Shown: positions 1-7,435 of the stretch, in pieces
Layout: every line of letters starts with the position of its first letter
Numbering within the stretch: position 1 is the first letter of the stretch
Origin: Anaerolineae bacterium UTCFX1
Lineage (GTDB): Bacteria > Chloroflexota > Anaerolineae > Anaerolineales > Villigracilaceae
Assembly: GCA_002050275.1 (NCBI GenBank)
Contig: MWTB01000021.1
Location: 1-64,000 of the forward strand
Direction: 5' to 3'
DNA length: 64,000 nt
Notes under the pieces: generated by a model
What the model was told of the DNA's origin: nothing
The model's input: the letters and a program-made list of their open reading frames with translations, nothing else
Database searches by the model: none
Program-made: the position numbers and the translations under genes

Positions 1-519
1 TTGCAAGGCAAGTCCGCCACGCTTGCTATGATGGCGCAAATTGACGCCATGCAAAAAAACTATCGGCAATCGCTATCTCGGTTAATTGAAGCGTTTAGAG
101 TTTATCAATCGATTGGGGCGCAACCTTCGATACAAAACATGGTGAATAATATGCGTATGTTGAGATCCATGATGCCGACAACTGAGTTTGAAAAATTATG
201 GGAAGAACTGACTAATCAATCGTTACCCGATTGGCTGACAAGCCAGACATCCGAAGTCTCGGAGACTTCGGACGTCTCAGCCGAGCAGTTCATCGCGGGC
301 GCGATCCAATCCGCGCGGGAGAAGCGTCCTGAAGCGGAGCAATATTTCAATGCGGCACAGAAGATGGCGGCAGATTCATCCGCGCCGAGGGAAGTTCAAG
401 AGTTGGGGAAGGTCCTGCAAAGAATCATGCTCGGCGATAAAAACATGGATCTATCCGGTCTGCCGAAAGAATGGGTGGAGGTGATTGAAAAGGATGAAGG
501 GCAAAAAACCCGCCCATGA
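1..519 (+). CDS. C-terminal part of a TPR-like protein (5' truncated)
   Basis: The reading frame is open from the first base, so the gene very probably begins before the window; the TTG at base 1 need not be the start. The visible 172 residues begin with a segment resembling a tetratricopeptide helix pair (GKSATLAMMAQIDAMQKNY, then a second helix ending YQSIGA). This is followed by a charged, helical, low-complexity tail. TPR proteins act as protein-binding scaffolds; no catalytic motif is visible here. Residues TSEVSETSDVS are encoded by a palindromic repeat whose near copy lies at 18866-18898. The TPR call rests on a single repeat and is moderate. Confidence 0.55.
   Translation: MQGKSATLAMMAQIDAMQKNYRQSLSRLIEAFRVYQSIGAQPSIQNMVNNMRMLRSMMPTTEFEKLWEELTNQSLPDWLTSQTSEVSETSDVSAEQFIAGAIQSAREKRPEAEQYFNAAQKMAADSSAPREVQELGKVLQRIMLGDKNMDLSGLPKEWVEVIEKDEGQKTRP
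244..277. repeat. Palindromic repeat inside the TPR-like gene
   Basis: An imperfect palindrome (CCGAAGTCTCGGAGACTTCGG core) lies in frame in the TPR-like gene. It matches the intergenic palindrome at 18866-18898 over about 30 bases with few differences. It adds a Ser/Thr/Glu-rich stretch to the protein and no stop codon. Confidence 0.7.
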
Positions 520-671
520 ATGAACGAAGGACAGACTCGCATTCGTTACCTTAAAATATATTCAATTACGGCGGCGGCTCTTGCAATTAATTCCATTAAG
601 ACTATACTACGACAATATTTCATCCAACAAGTCGGCGGCATTTTTATATGTCGCGCAAGGAGTTATACAAC

Positions 672-1157
672 ATGACCGTAACCACTGCGACTGCCTTAAC
701 GATCAAGACCGAAAATAAATTCAGGACGCTGGTGTCGCGTCGCGCCTATCGCGCCGGCGAAACGCTCTGCGCGATCCCCAGCGAGAACGTGACCGGCAAA
801 CCGAATCGCTTCACGGTGCAGATCGCGCGCAACCTGCACACGCACGTCGGTAAACTTGCCGCGCTCAACCACTCGTGCGACCCAAACGTCATCCTCGATA
901 CTGACGATATGCAGATGATTGCGCGCCGCGATATCGCTAAAGACGAAGAACTCTCGTTCTTCTACCCCTCCACCGAATGGGAAATGGACGCGCCCTTCAT
1001 CTGCCTGTGCGGCTCGGCAAACTGCATCCACGTCGTCGCCGGCGCGCGCTTCCTGCCGCTCTCCACGCTGGAGCGTCACTACCTCAACCCGCACATCCGC
1101 GACCTGATGATCGAACTGCTGAACGACACTAGGAAGAATCTACCCGCCGCACAATAA
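672..1157 (+). CDS. SET-domain protein, putative protein-lysine methyltransferase
   Basis: A 161-residue protein with the SET core: the NHSCDPN motif (SAM and knot region, about residues 68-74), the DEELSFFYPS catalytic-strand segment near residue 95, and a post-SET-like cysteine pattern (CLCGSANC). SET proteins transfer methyl groups from SAM to lysine side chains; the bacterial substrate cannot be read from the sequence. The ATG at 672 is chosen because AAGGAG at 657-662 sits 9 bases upstream; an in-frame ATG at 648 has no such site. It stands alone and converges on the BMC operon, with a shared terminator between them. Confidence 0.8.
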   Translation: MTVTTATALTIKTENKFRTLVSRRAYRAGETLCAIPSENVTGKPNRFTVQIARNLHTHVGKLAALNHSCDPNVILDTDDMQMIARRDIAKDEELSFFYPSTEWEMDAPFICLCGSANCIHVVAGARFLPLSTLERHYLNPHIRDLMIELLNDTRKNLPAAQ

Positions 1158-1171
1158 TCAGCATTAAGCGA

Positions 1172-1197
1172 AAACGTCCGCCAAAAAGCGGACGTTT
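1172..1197. terminator. Bidirectional rho-independent terminator
   Basis: A perfect 10-bp stem (AAACGTCCGC / GCGGACGTTT) with a 6-base loop lies between the convergent SET gene and the last gene of the BMC operon. The A-rich left arm and T-rich right arm allow use on both strands. Confidence 0.75.
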
Positions 1198-1231
1198 ATC
1201 TACTCATCTATTTCGCCGCCCATCTTCTCCC

Positions 1232-1867
1232 CTATCTCTTTTCCGCCCTGCCTTCTAATCCTTCCAACGCCTTTACCGCCGAATTGCGCGCCGCGACGAT
1301 CTCCGCTTCGGAGCCGGAAAGCCACATGCGCCCAAAACGCCCCACTGAGGAAACGTGCAATAATTTAATATTCGCGCCTTTTTCCGCTTCGTTGCAAGCA
1401 TAGTTGATATAAGCGGCGGGCGCACATTCCAGCACCAGCATAGTCTCGCCGGGCACCAGCATCGAGCCGCGCCGGAAGCGATTCAACAATTGCGCCTGAT
1501 ACGGGTCCACGTTCGTAATGATCTGCGCGGAAGCGATATACGGCTTGATGCGTTCTTCGGGCTTGAGATTTAACCGATCCAACACAATGCGCCCCGCCTC
1601 TAACACTTCCGCTTGCGCGCGCGAATGGACCTCGAACATGCCGAATTCGCGCTCGACCAGTTGCGCGCCCGGCTTCGCTTCCGTAGATTTGACGGCGATA
1701 TCCACCAGCCGAAAGACCTCGTTGCCCGGCGCCACTTCCACATACAGCGACGCCATGCCCTCGGTCGGCAGGTCGCCCTGCGTGATCGTTCCTACAAACG
1801 CCGCGTACTGCGGCTGCATACGGTCGAGATAGGAATATACGCGTAATGAAAATTGATCGGTTGCCAT
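1232..1867 (-). CDS. BMC-T (tandem-domain) microcompartment shell protein
   Basis: A 211-residue protein that reads as two BMC folds in tandem. The first spans about residues 35-100 (EGMASLYVEVAPGNEVFRLV) and the second about 115-205 (GSMLVPGETMLVLEC ... VGRFGRMWLSGSEAEI). Such proteins form pseudohexameric trimers in the facets of microcompartment shells, often with a larger gated pore. It is the last gene of the operon starting at 5183 and follows the EutJ-like gene by 50 bases. AAGGAG lies just before its ATG. The tandem shell-protein class is fairly certain; the exact subfamily is not. Confidence 0.8.
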   Translation of the reverse strand: MATDQFSLRVYSYLDRMQPQYAAFVGTITQGDLPTEGMASLYVEVAPGNEVFRLVDIAVKSTEAKPGAQLVEREFGMFEVHSRAQAEVLEAGRIVLDRLNLKPEERIKPYIASAQIITNVDPYQAQLLNRFRRGSMLVPGETMLVLECAPAAYINYACNEAEKGANIKLLHVSSVGRFGRMWLSGSEAEIVAARNSAVKALEGLEGRAEKR

Positions 1868-1917
1868 AATTCTCCTTGCTTTTCTACTTTCCGCTTTCTA
1901 CTATCGGAACGTTCAAC

Positions 1918-2754
1918 TTATTCGACCGGCGCAACGCTTCGATGATTCATCGCGATCCCAAGCGGCGTCACGAATAACGGCTTACTCGGCAAAATCGTTT
2001 CGATGCCTGTCATTTCCTGAATGACTTCACCCATGCCGGGGAAGGCGCACGCGCCGCCGACAAGGTAAATTCTTTCCACATTCCAGCCTGCGATATGGCG
2101 CTCGACGATCGTCGCGACTTTCTCCATCACCGGGCGCACCACCGGGAACAAGCGCGCCTGCTCGCCCGGATTTGTTTTCAGCGCTTCGGCTTCCTCAAAC
2201 GTCAATCCGCTTGCGCCGGCGATCACCAGCGAGAAATGCGTCCCGCCGGTCGCCTCGTCAGCAGTGTAGATCGCCTCGCCAGCGCGGAAGACAGCGACCC
2301 CGGTCGTGCCGCCGCCCACGTCTACGATCGCGCCGTCGCGAATCTGCAAGACATTATTCGCCGCGCTCGGCTCATCAATCAAACTTACGCAATCTAACTC
2401 CGCGCCGCGCAATACGTTCGCCGTCGCGCGGCGTTCGGCTTGCGGCACGCCCGGCGGATACGCCGTCGAAGCGGAGGTCAGCGCAAACCCCAGGGTCCGC
2501 TCGACGCGTTCTTTCATCCCGCGCAACAAATCCACCGCGCCGATGTAATCCACCACAAGCCCGTCGCGGGTGACTTGCGCGAATTGATATTCGCCCGCGA
2601 GCGGCTGATAGTTTTCGTCGAGGACCAGCAGCGTCGTATACGCCGTTCCCAAATCCACGCCTACATGCACAGCGCCGCGATACTGCAAATCGCGCGCGCC
2701 GCCGCTCATCGCGCGTTCGGTCCACTCAAGCAGATCTGTCAAATTTGGATTCAT
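1918..2754 (-). CDS. eutJ-like: EutJ-like ASKHA-fold ATPase of the microcompartment operon
   Basis: A 278-residue actin/Hsp70-superfamily protein. It shows phosphate-1 motif GVDLGTAYT near residue 32, the phosphate-2-like IVDVGGGTTG segment, and the adenosine-binding VGGACAFPGM near the end. EutJ proteins accompany ethanolamine-type microcompartments and are proposed to be chaperone-like; their biochemical role is not settled. The ATG at 2754 overlaps the stop of the EutQ-like gene by 4 bases (ATGA), which implies translational coupling. A longer frame reaching 2871 would begin with an Arg-rich stretch that is out-of-frame EutQ-like coding sequence, so it is rejected. Confidence 0.8.
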   Translation of the reverse strand: MNPNLTDLLEWTERAMSGGARDLQYRGAVHVGVDLGTAYTTLLVLDENYQPLAGEYQFAQVTRDGLVVDYIGAVDLLRGMKERVERTLGFALTSASTAYPPGVPQAERRATANVLRGAELDCVSLIDEPSAANNVLQIRDGAIVDVGGGTTGVAVFRAGEAIYTADEATGGTHFSLVIAGASGLTFEEAEALKTNPGEQARLFPVVRPVMEKVATIVERHIAGWNVERIYLVGGACAFPGMGEVIQEMTGIETILPSKPLFVTPLGIAMNHRSVAPVE

Positions 2755-3266
2755 CGGTTGAGCGTTACGCGCACGAAGCGCGTCCAATTTGGCGTTTCGA
2801 ACGCGGCTGTTGCGCCGGCGGAGATATAAATTACGTCGCCGCTCTTTCCGTGCGCCCATTCGCTGCCGCAAGTCACGATTAACTCGCCTTCCAGCACGAT
2901 CGCGGCTTCATCGCGTTGCACTATCCGTTGCGCCGCGCCTTTATCCAACGACATGTAACTCACGCTCAGCGTCGAATCGAGTCGCGCCGCGAACGCTTCC
3001 TTGCGCCAGGCGTTTGTACCGGGCGTAATTTCGCCGTCGGTGAACGGCTCCATACTCGCATCTGCCAGTCTGGCAATACGCACCGCCGCGCGCTTGTTCC
3101 TCGATGAGACGTCCGCCTCAGTCCCCTGAACGAGTCGCACGCCCAAAGCAGATGCGACGTCTTGCGCTTCCTGCGTGACGATGTCGCCCGGCGCGAGCGT
3201 CAGCGAATCGGCGCGTTGTTGCGCAAGGCGGCGGATATCGTCCGCGGTAAAGAATTGGCGCGGCAT
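2751..3266 (-). CDS. eutQ-like: EutQ-like cupin protein
   Basis: A 171-residue protein with a C-terminal cupin barrel (about residues 95-170, including EAAIVLEGELIVTCG and GDVIYISAGATAAFETP) and an N-terminal helical segment. This is the layout of EutQ-type proteins of ethanolamine microcompartments. EutQ of enteric bacteria has been reported to have acetate kinase activity, but that cannot be assumed here. It sits 82 bases after the BMC-H gene, behind a long hairpin, and is coupled to the EutJ-like gene by an ATGA overlap. No strong ribosome-binding site precedes its ATG. Confidence 0.75.
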   Translation of the reverse strand: MPRQFFTADDIRRLAQQRADSLTLAPGDIVTQEAQDVASALGVRLVQGTEADVSSRNKRAAVRIARLADASMEPFTDGEITPGTNAWRKEAFAARLDSTLSVSYMSLDKGAAQRIVQRDEAAIVLEGELIVTCGSEWAHGKSGDVIYISAGATAAFETPNWTRFVRVTLNR

Positions 3267-3281
3267 GAGGAAACGCTTCTC

Positions 3282-3333
3282 ATCGCAAAGAGCGTAGAAG
3301 AATCAAAAAAGGAATTTTTACGCTCTTTGCGAT
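3282..3333 (-). promoter_or_regulatory. Intercistronic 15-bp perfect hairpin in the BMC operon
   Basis: Bases 3282-3296 and 3319-3333 are perfect inverted repeats (ATCGCAAAGAGCGTA / TACGCTCTTTGCGAT) around a 22-base A/T-rich loop. The hairpin occupies most of the gap between the BMC-H gene and the EutQ-like gene. There is no U-tract after the stem on the minus strand, so it is more likely a 3'-end stabiliser, processing site or partial attenuator that raises shell-protein mRNA than a plain terminator. Confidence 0.6.
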
Positions 3334-3348
3334 CTTTCGTCGCGCGGC

Positions 3349-3672
3349 TTACTTCTCTTTTCCTCGTCCGCCGACCGAGCCTTTGCTGTTCTGCGGCAAA
3401 ATCATTTCCACGTCGCTGTGCGGGCGCGGGATGACGTGCACCGAAGTTAGCTCGCCAACGCGTTTGGCGGCTGCGGCTCCGGCGTCGGTCGCGGCTTTAA
3501 CCGCGCCCACGTCGCCGCGCACCATCACGGTTACATATCCGCCGCCGACATACTCGCTGCCGATCAGCGTGACATTGGCGGCTTTTACCATCGCGTCGGC
3601 GGCTTCGATCGCGCCGACCAGTCCTTTGGTTTCCACCATTCCTAAGGCGATCATTGAAACATCTACAGGCAT
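3349..3672 (-). CDS. BMC-H hexameric shell protein (PduA/EutM/CcmK type)
   Basis: A 107-residue protein that is almost entirely one BMC domain. It has the canonical [20 protein letters not shown] start, then [19 protein letters not shown] and [11 protein letters not shown], followed by the usual variable C-terminal tail ending in Gly/Lys-rich residues. Such proteins form the hexagonal tiles that make up most of a microcompartment facet. It lies 26 bases after the aldehyde dehydrogenase gene, with AAGGAG upstream of its ATG. Length and motifs are typical. Confidence 0.95.
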   Translation of the reverse strand: MPVDVSMIALGMVETKGLVGAIEAADAMVKAANVTLIGSEYVGGGYVTVMVRGDVGAVKAATDAGAAAAKRVGELTSVHVIPRPHSDVEMILPQNSKGSVGGRGKEK

Positions 3673-3698
3673 AATTTACTTCTCCTTGTAAAATAAAT

Positions 3699-5183
3699 TT
3701 ACGATTGTTTGTGTTTTTCCAATTCCGATAAAACCCGCGCAACGATCTCTTCGATCTGACGTTCGTCTTGGGCGGGTGCGACGCGCTGTACTTGTGCGTC
3801 GGTCGAACCGGGCGCGAGCGCGGCGTCCGGCGCTGCGCGGATCTCATACGCTAATCTCTTGATATTATACATGTGATGGACTGAGATGTTGTCGCCGGTG
3901 ATCGCGCCTCCCACACCGCCTGAGCCGAGCGTCATCGAGGGCATCAAGCCGGTAGTGTAGCCAGTCGTGCCGAGCGTTCCCATCGTATTGACCACGATGC
4001 GGAAGACCGGCTTCTCCAAGCCAAAGCGCATGATCACGTTCTCGTCTTGCGCGTGAATTACCAGCGAATGACCGCGTCCGCCATAGTTAATCAGTTCGAT
4101 GCAGCGCTCGCAGCCCGCTTCCCAACCTTCTTCTTCGTACCAGCCCAAAACCGTAGTCAACTTCTCGCCGGAGAGCGGCTCATCGCGCCCGACTCCGTTG
4201 AGTCGCACAACGAGAATCCGCGCCCAATCCGGCACGCTGAAGCCGTACTGTTGCGCTAACTGCTGTGGACTCTTGCCTACCGATTTGGGGTTGGGCAGAT
4301 GCCCGGCAAACAAATTCCTCGCCAAAATCTGTTTGATCTCGTCGTTTACGAAGTGCGCGCCTTCGGCTTTCATCGCGGCTTCCAACGACGCGGCGATCGG
4401 TTTGTCGGCGACAACGGCTTGCTCGGTAGCGCAAATGACCGAATGGTCGAACGCCTTGGAGGCGACGATCAATTTCGCCGCGCGTGCCACGTCTGCCGAA
4501 CGGTCTACATAAGCGGGCGTGTTGCCGGGTCCCACGCCGTAAGCCGGCTTGCCGACCGAATGCGCTGCACGAACCATATCCGAGCCGCCGGTTGCAAGGA
4601 TCAACGCCACATATTTATGCTTCATCAGCTCTTGCGTGCCGGGCAGAGCGATCTTCGTCATGCAAGAGACGAGTCCTTTGGGCATGCCCGCCCGCTCTCC
4701 CGCTTCCGCCATAATGCGAACCGTCTCCAAACTGCATTTGGCAGCGTATGGATGCGGCGCGATCACGATCGCATTCTTCGCCTTGACCGCGATCAGCGTT
4801 TTAAACATGGCAGTGGAGGTCGGGTTGGTCGAAGGCGTCAGCGCCGCGACAACGCCCATGGGCCAGGCGATCTCATACGTCCGCTTGAGCGAGTCTCTGC
4901 GAATCACACCGACGGTTGGGATGTCTTTAATCGCTTCCCATAGAAGCTGCGACGACAGCAAATTTTTGAGAGTCTTGTGTTCCGGCACGCCGTAACCGGT
5001 CTCTTCATTCGCCAGCGCACCGAGTCGAACAGAGGCTTCCGCCGCGGCTTGCGCCATCGCCGCGCAAATTCGATCCACTTCGGCTTGCGGCGCATGAAGA
5101 AATTTCCGTTGAGCGTCGCGCGCCTGCACGACGAGCGTTCTGGCTTCTTGAATAGATTGAAGATCGTTGTCGAAATCGGACAT
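3699..5183 (-). CDS. CoA-acylating aldehyde dehydrogenase with C-terminal encapsulation helix
   Basis: A 494-residue EutE/PduP-family enzyme that converts an aldehyde, NAD+ and CoA to acyl-CoA inside a microcompartment. The catalytic cysteine lies in HSVICATEQ (near residue 250). The nucleotide-binding region includes the ALTPSTNPT segment typical of the acylating branch. The last 20 or so residues (QIEEIVARVLSELEKHK) form an amphipathic helix after an Ala/Pro/Gly-rich linker. This is the pattern of a C-terminal encapsulation peptide, whereas enteric EutE and PduP carry theirs at the N terminus. It is the first gene of the operon. Its ATG has no Shine-Dalgarno site but lies 6 bases after a TAGAAT box. 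Confidence 0.9.
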   Translation of the reverse strand: MSDFDNDLQSIQEARTLVVQARDAQRKFLHAPQAEVDRICAAMAQAAAEASVRLGALANEETGYGVPEHKTLKNLLSSQLLWEAIKDIPTVGVIRRDSLKRTYEIAWPMGVVAALTPSTNPTSTAMFKTLIAVKAKNAIVIAPHPYAAKCSLETVRIMAEAGERAGMPKGLVSCMTKIALPGTQELMKHKYVALILATGGSDMVRAAHSVGKPAYGVGPGNTPAYVDRSADVARAAKLIVASKAFDHSVICATEQAVVADKPIAASLEAAMKAEGAHFVNDEIKQILARNLFAGHLPNPKSVGKSPQQLAQQYGFSVPDWARILVVRLNGVGRDEPLSGEKLTTVLGWYEEEGWEAGCERCIELINYGGRGHSLVIHAQDENVIMRFGLEKPVFRIVVNTMGTLGTTGYTTGLMPSMTLGSGGVGGAITGDNISVHHMYNIKRLAYEIRAAPDAALAPGSTDAQVQRVAPAQDERQIEEIVARVLSELEKHKQS

Positions 5184-5189
5184 GCGTAA

Positions 5190-5195
5190 ATTCTA
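5190..5195 (-). promoter_or_regulatory. Candidate -10 box of the BMC operon
   Basis: TAGAAT on the minus strand ends 6 bases before the ATG of the aldehyde dehydrogenase gene. There is no Shine-Dalgarno site, so transcription would start at or next to the start codon (leaderless mRNA). No good -35 hexamer is visible, so this is tentative. Confidence 0.4.
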
Positions 5196-5202
5196 CCCCG
5201 AT

Positions 5203-5232
5203 ATTGTCGTTTCGAACGGTCGAGAAACTGTT
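5203..5232. repeat. Degenerate half-copy of the GTCATTTCGAG repeat
   Basis: TTGTCGTTTCGA followed by CGAGAAA resembles the left half of the repeat units at 20533-21682. It lies just upstream of the BMC operon promoter. It is short and imperfect, so chance similarity is possible. Confidence 0.4.
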
Positions 5233-5246
5233 TGCCCGCTCCGCAT

Positions 5247-5651
5247 CTATAAACGCTGATACGCCCCCGCCCAAGGCTTGCCCAGACGATGATTTTGCGC
5301 GACGACCACCTTGCCGAATTTCTGCGCGATCTGCGCCGATAACAGCGCCACCGCTCCCCAATCGTCCGTTAGAACGGCGGCTTTCATCTTCTCGGCGTAT
5401 TGCCCCGACCACTGCCATTCCATGCGAAAGCGATCCGCTTTGACCCAATAGCCGCGCTTCTCCCACGCCGCCACCGAATCGTCAATGCCGTCCGCTATGG
5501 TCTTCAATGCCAGCGCGATAAACGCCGCCAAATCTTTTGCTTCTTGCGCGACCTCGGTCTGTCGCGCCAATTCGCGCACCGCCAGCGCGATAGCTTTCGA
5601 TAATCTTGCGCGGTCCTTGCCTGTCGAATCGGGATTAATAACGCGGCTCAC
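5247..5651 (-). CDS. Hypothetical protein, 134 residues
   Basis: I do not recognise this family. The product is mostly helical: residues 1-65 form a charged helix-rich segment with alternating Ala/Leu and Glu/Arg. The C-terminal half contains a Trp-rich patch (EWQWSGQYAEKM) and ends GKPWAGAYQRL. No signal peptide, membrane segment or metal motif is visible. The GTG at 5651 is preferred because GGAG lies about 6 bases upstream; a TTG at 5663 is the alternative. It is transcribed towards the BMC operon, but separated from it by about 60 bases and the candidate BMC promoter, so a link with the microcompartment is unproven. Confidence 0.6.
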   Translation of the reverse strand: MSRVINPDSTGKDRARLSKAIALAVRELARQTEVAQEAKDLAAFIALALKTIADGIDDSVAAWEKRGYWVKADRFRMEWQWSGQYAEKMKAAVLTDDWGAVALLSAQIAQKFGKVVVAQNHRLGKPWAGAYQRL

Positions 5652-5782
5652 TGCATGCTCCAATCATCAAGTGTCAAGCGCTGGATTATATCCGCCAATT
5701 ACAAATCGTCAATCTAAAAATGTCAATTAGCAGGTATAATTTCGCCGCCGAATAATCGAACCGCCGCAGCGCGGCGGGGATT

Positions 5783-5864
5783 GGGGACGTGGTGGAATTG
5801 GCAGACACGCAGCGCTTAGGACGCTGTGCCGCAAGGCTTGAGAGTTCGACTCTCTCCGTCCCCA
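5783..5864 (+). tRNA. tRNA-Leu (anticodon UAG)
   Basis: The sequence folds as a type II tRNA. The 7-bp acceptor stem is GGGGACG / CGTCCCC. The anticodon stem CAGCG / CGCTG holds the loop CTTAGGA, which gives anticodon TAG. A 13-base variable arm precedes the T-arm GAGAG-TTCGACT-CTCTC. The discriminator base is A, as expected for leucine. The CCA end is not fully encoded. A TATAAT box at 5735-5740 may be its -10 element. Confidence 0.95.
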
Positions 5865-5929
5865 CCTTTTACGAAATCACATCCGTCCTTTTTGTTTTTA
5901 CAAGATAGGGCAAATTTACGGAGCACACA

Positions 5930-7378
5930 TTGAAAATCGAAAAGACCATTGAAGAGAACCACGAAGCCAAACTTGTGGTTGAAGTAGAACCCGAATTAAT
6001 GGATACATACAAGCGCCGCGCCGCGCGCAAGATCTCGGAACGCGGCAAGATCGCGGGTTTTCGGCCCGGAAAAGCGCCGTATCACATGGTCGTGTTGAAC
6101 TATGGCGAGCAAGCCGTTATCGAGCAAGCGGTGGATTTTTTGATAGACGCCGAATATTCGAAGATTCTTGAACAGGCGGAAGTCAACCCGGGCGCTTCAG
6201 GCAGGTTAGAAAATATCGAATCGCTTGACCCGCCGAAATTGATCTTCAAAGTGCCGCTCGCGCCCGAAGTGGATTTAGGCGCCTATCACGACATTCGCAT
6301 GCCCTACGAGTGGAACGCTCCCGACTCGAAAGAAGTGGACGCTGCGCTGGAAGATTTGCGTCAGATGTATGCGACGACAGAAACGGTCGAGCGCGAAGCG
6401 CAGGAAGGCGATTACGTCCTCGTGGACGTGCAATCCGACGCTGTCGAACTGCAACGTCCCGGCTTTGCAACCGTTATTCGCAAGGATGAACGCGAGGATG
6501 AGTGGCCCTTCACTGGCTTCGCCAGGCAGCTGATCGGGATGAAGCCCGGCGATACAAAAACGATCGTGCACGACTTCCCCGCCGAATACGAACTCGAAGA
6601 ACTGCAAGGTAAAAACGCTGAAATGACGGTCGCAATGAAAACCGTCCGCGCAGTGACGCTGCCGGAACTCGACGATGAATTTGCCAAGACAGCTGGCGCT
6701 GGCGAAACGCTCGACGATCTGCGCGCCGCCGTAACGAAAGACGTCGAAGCGCGCTCGCAAGCCCAATACGACGATGTCTATTTCGTTGATCTGATCGAGA
6801 AGATCAAAGCGGGCGCGACGTTTAAATATCACCAACATTCGCTCGATCACGAAGCCGAACACGTCCTTGAAGACCTGACGAATCGCCTCGCCCAACAAGG
6901 CATGGATTTGGAGACTTACTTCAAACTGCGAAATACCACGCGCGAGCAATTTATGGAAGAAGAAGCGCTGCCGGTCGCAAAGAAACGCTTCGAGCGCTCG
7001 TTGATCCTCGACGAGATCGTCCGCAAGGAAGAATTGGAAGTGGACGAAGCCTCGCTGGACAATGAATTCAATCAAACCTTGAGCGCGCTCTCGATGCAAG
7101 GATTGGACTTCAGCAAAGTGCGCGGCGGCAAAAAAGGACAGCAGCAACTCGCGCAAGCGGTCGCGATGGAATCGGCGAACCGCGTCCTCACGCGCCGCGC
7201 GCTGGAAATGTTGAAGTCCATCGCCGCCGGCGAATATAAATCTCCCGAAGAGCGGAAAGCCGCCCTCGCCGAGAAAGTCGCAGAGGCGGCAGCGGAAGAA
7301 GCAGCGACGATTGAAGTCGAGCCAGCCGTTCCAACGGGCGAAGCGAATGCAGATTCCGAATCCGAAACAAAGAATTAA
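5930..7378 (+). CDS. tig: Trigger factor, ribosome-associated chaperone and prolyl isomerase
   Basis: A 482-residue protein with the three-part trigger factor layout. The N-terminal ribosome-binding domain carries the GFRPGKAP signature near residues 42-50. An FKBP-like isomerase domain spans about residues 150-240 (EGDYVLVDV ... GMKPGD). A long helical C-terminal chaperone domain ends in an acidic Ala/Glu-rich tail. It binds near the ribosome exit tunnel and shields nascent chains. The start is a TTG at 5930, preceded by GGAG at 5920-5923. clpP follows 57 bases downstream, matching the common tig-clp gene order. Confidence 0.95.
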   Translation: MKIEKTIEENHEAKLVVEVEPELMDTYKRRAARKISERGKIAGFRPGKAPYHMVVLNYGEQAVIEQAVDFLIDAEYSKILEQAEVNPGASGRLENIESLDPPKLIFKVPLAPEVDLGAYHDIRMPYEWNAPDSKEVDAALEDLRQMYATTETVEREAQEGDYVLVDVQSDAVELQRPGFATVIRKDEREDEWPFTGFARQLIGMKPGDTKTIVHDFPAEYELEELQGKNAEMTVAMKTVRAVTLPELDDEFAKTAGAGETLDDLRAAVTKDVEARSQAQYDDVYFVDLIEKIKAGATFKYHQHSLDHEAEHVLEDLTNRLAQQGMDLETYFKLRNTTREQFMEEEALPVAKKRFERSLILDEIVRKEELEVDEASLDNEFNQTLSALSMQGLDFSKVRGGKKGQQQLAQAVAMESANRVLTRRALEMLKSIAAGEYKSPEERKAALAEKVAEAAAEEAATIEVEPAVPTGEANADSESETKN

Positions 7379-7435
7379 CGCAAATCTAACAGCCGAACGG
7401 TATGATGCACCCTACTTACATACAGGAGACAGGCT

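Noticed and set aside
2755-2871. Longer start for the EutJ-like protein
   Set aside because: The extra 39 residues are an Arg-rich out-of-frame reading of the EutQ-like gene; the ATGA overlap start is better.
6275-7156. 293-codon minus-strand frame inside tig
   Set aside because: It is a shadow of the trigger factor gene; the product has no recognisable domain and no ribosome-binding site.
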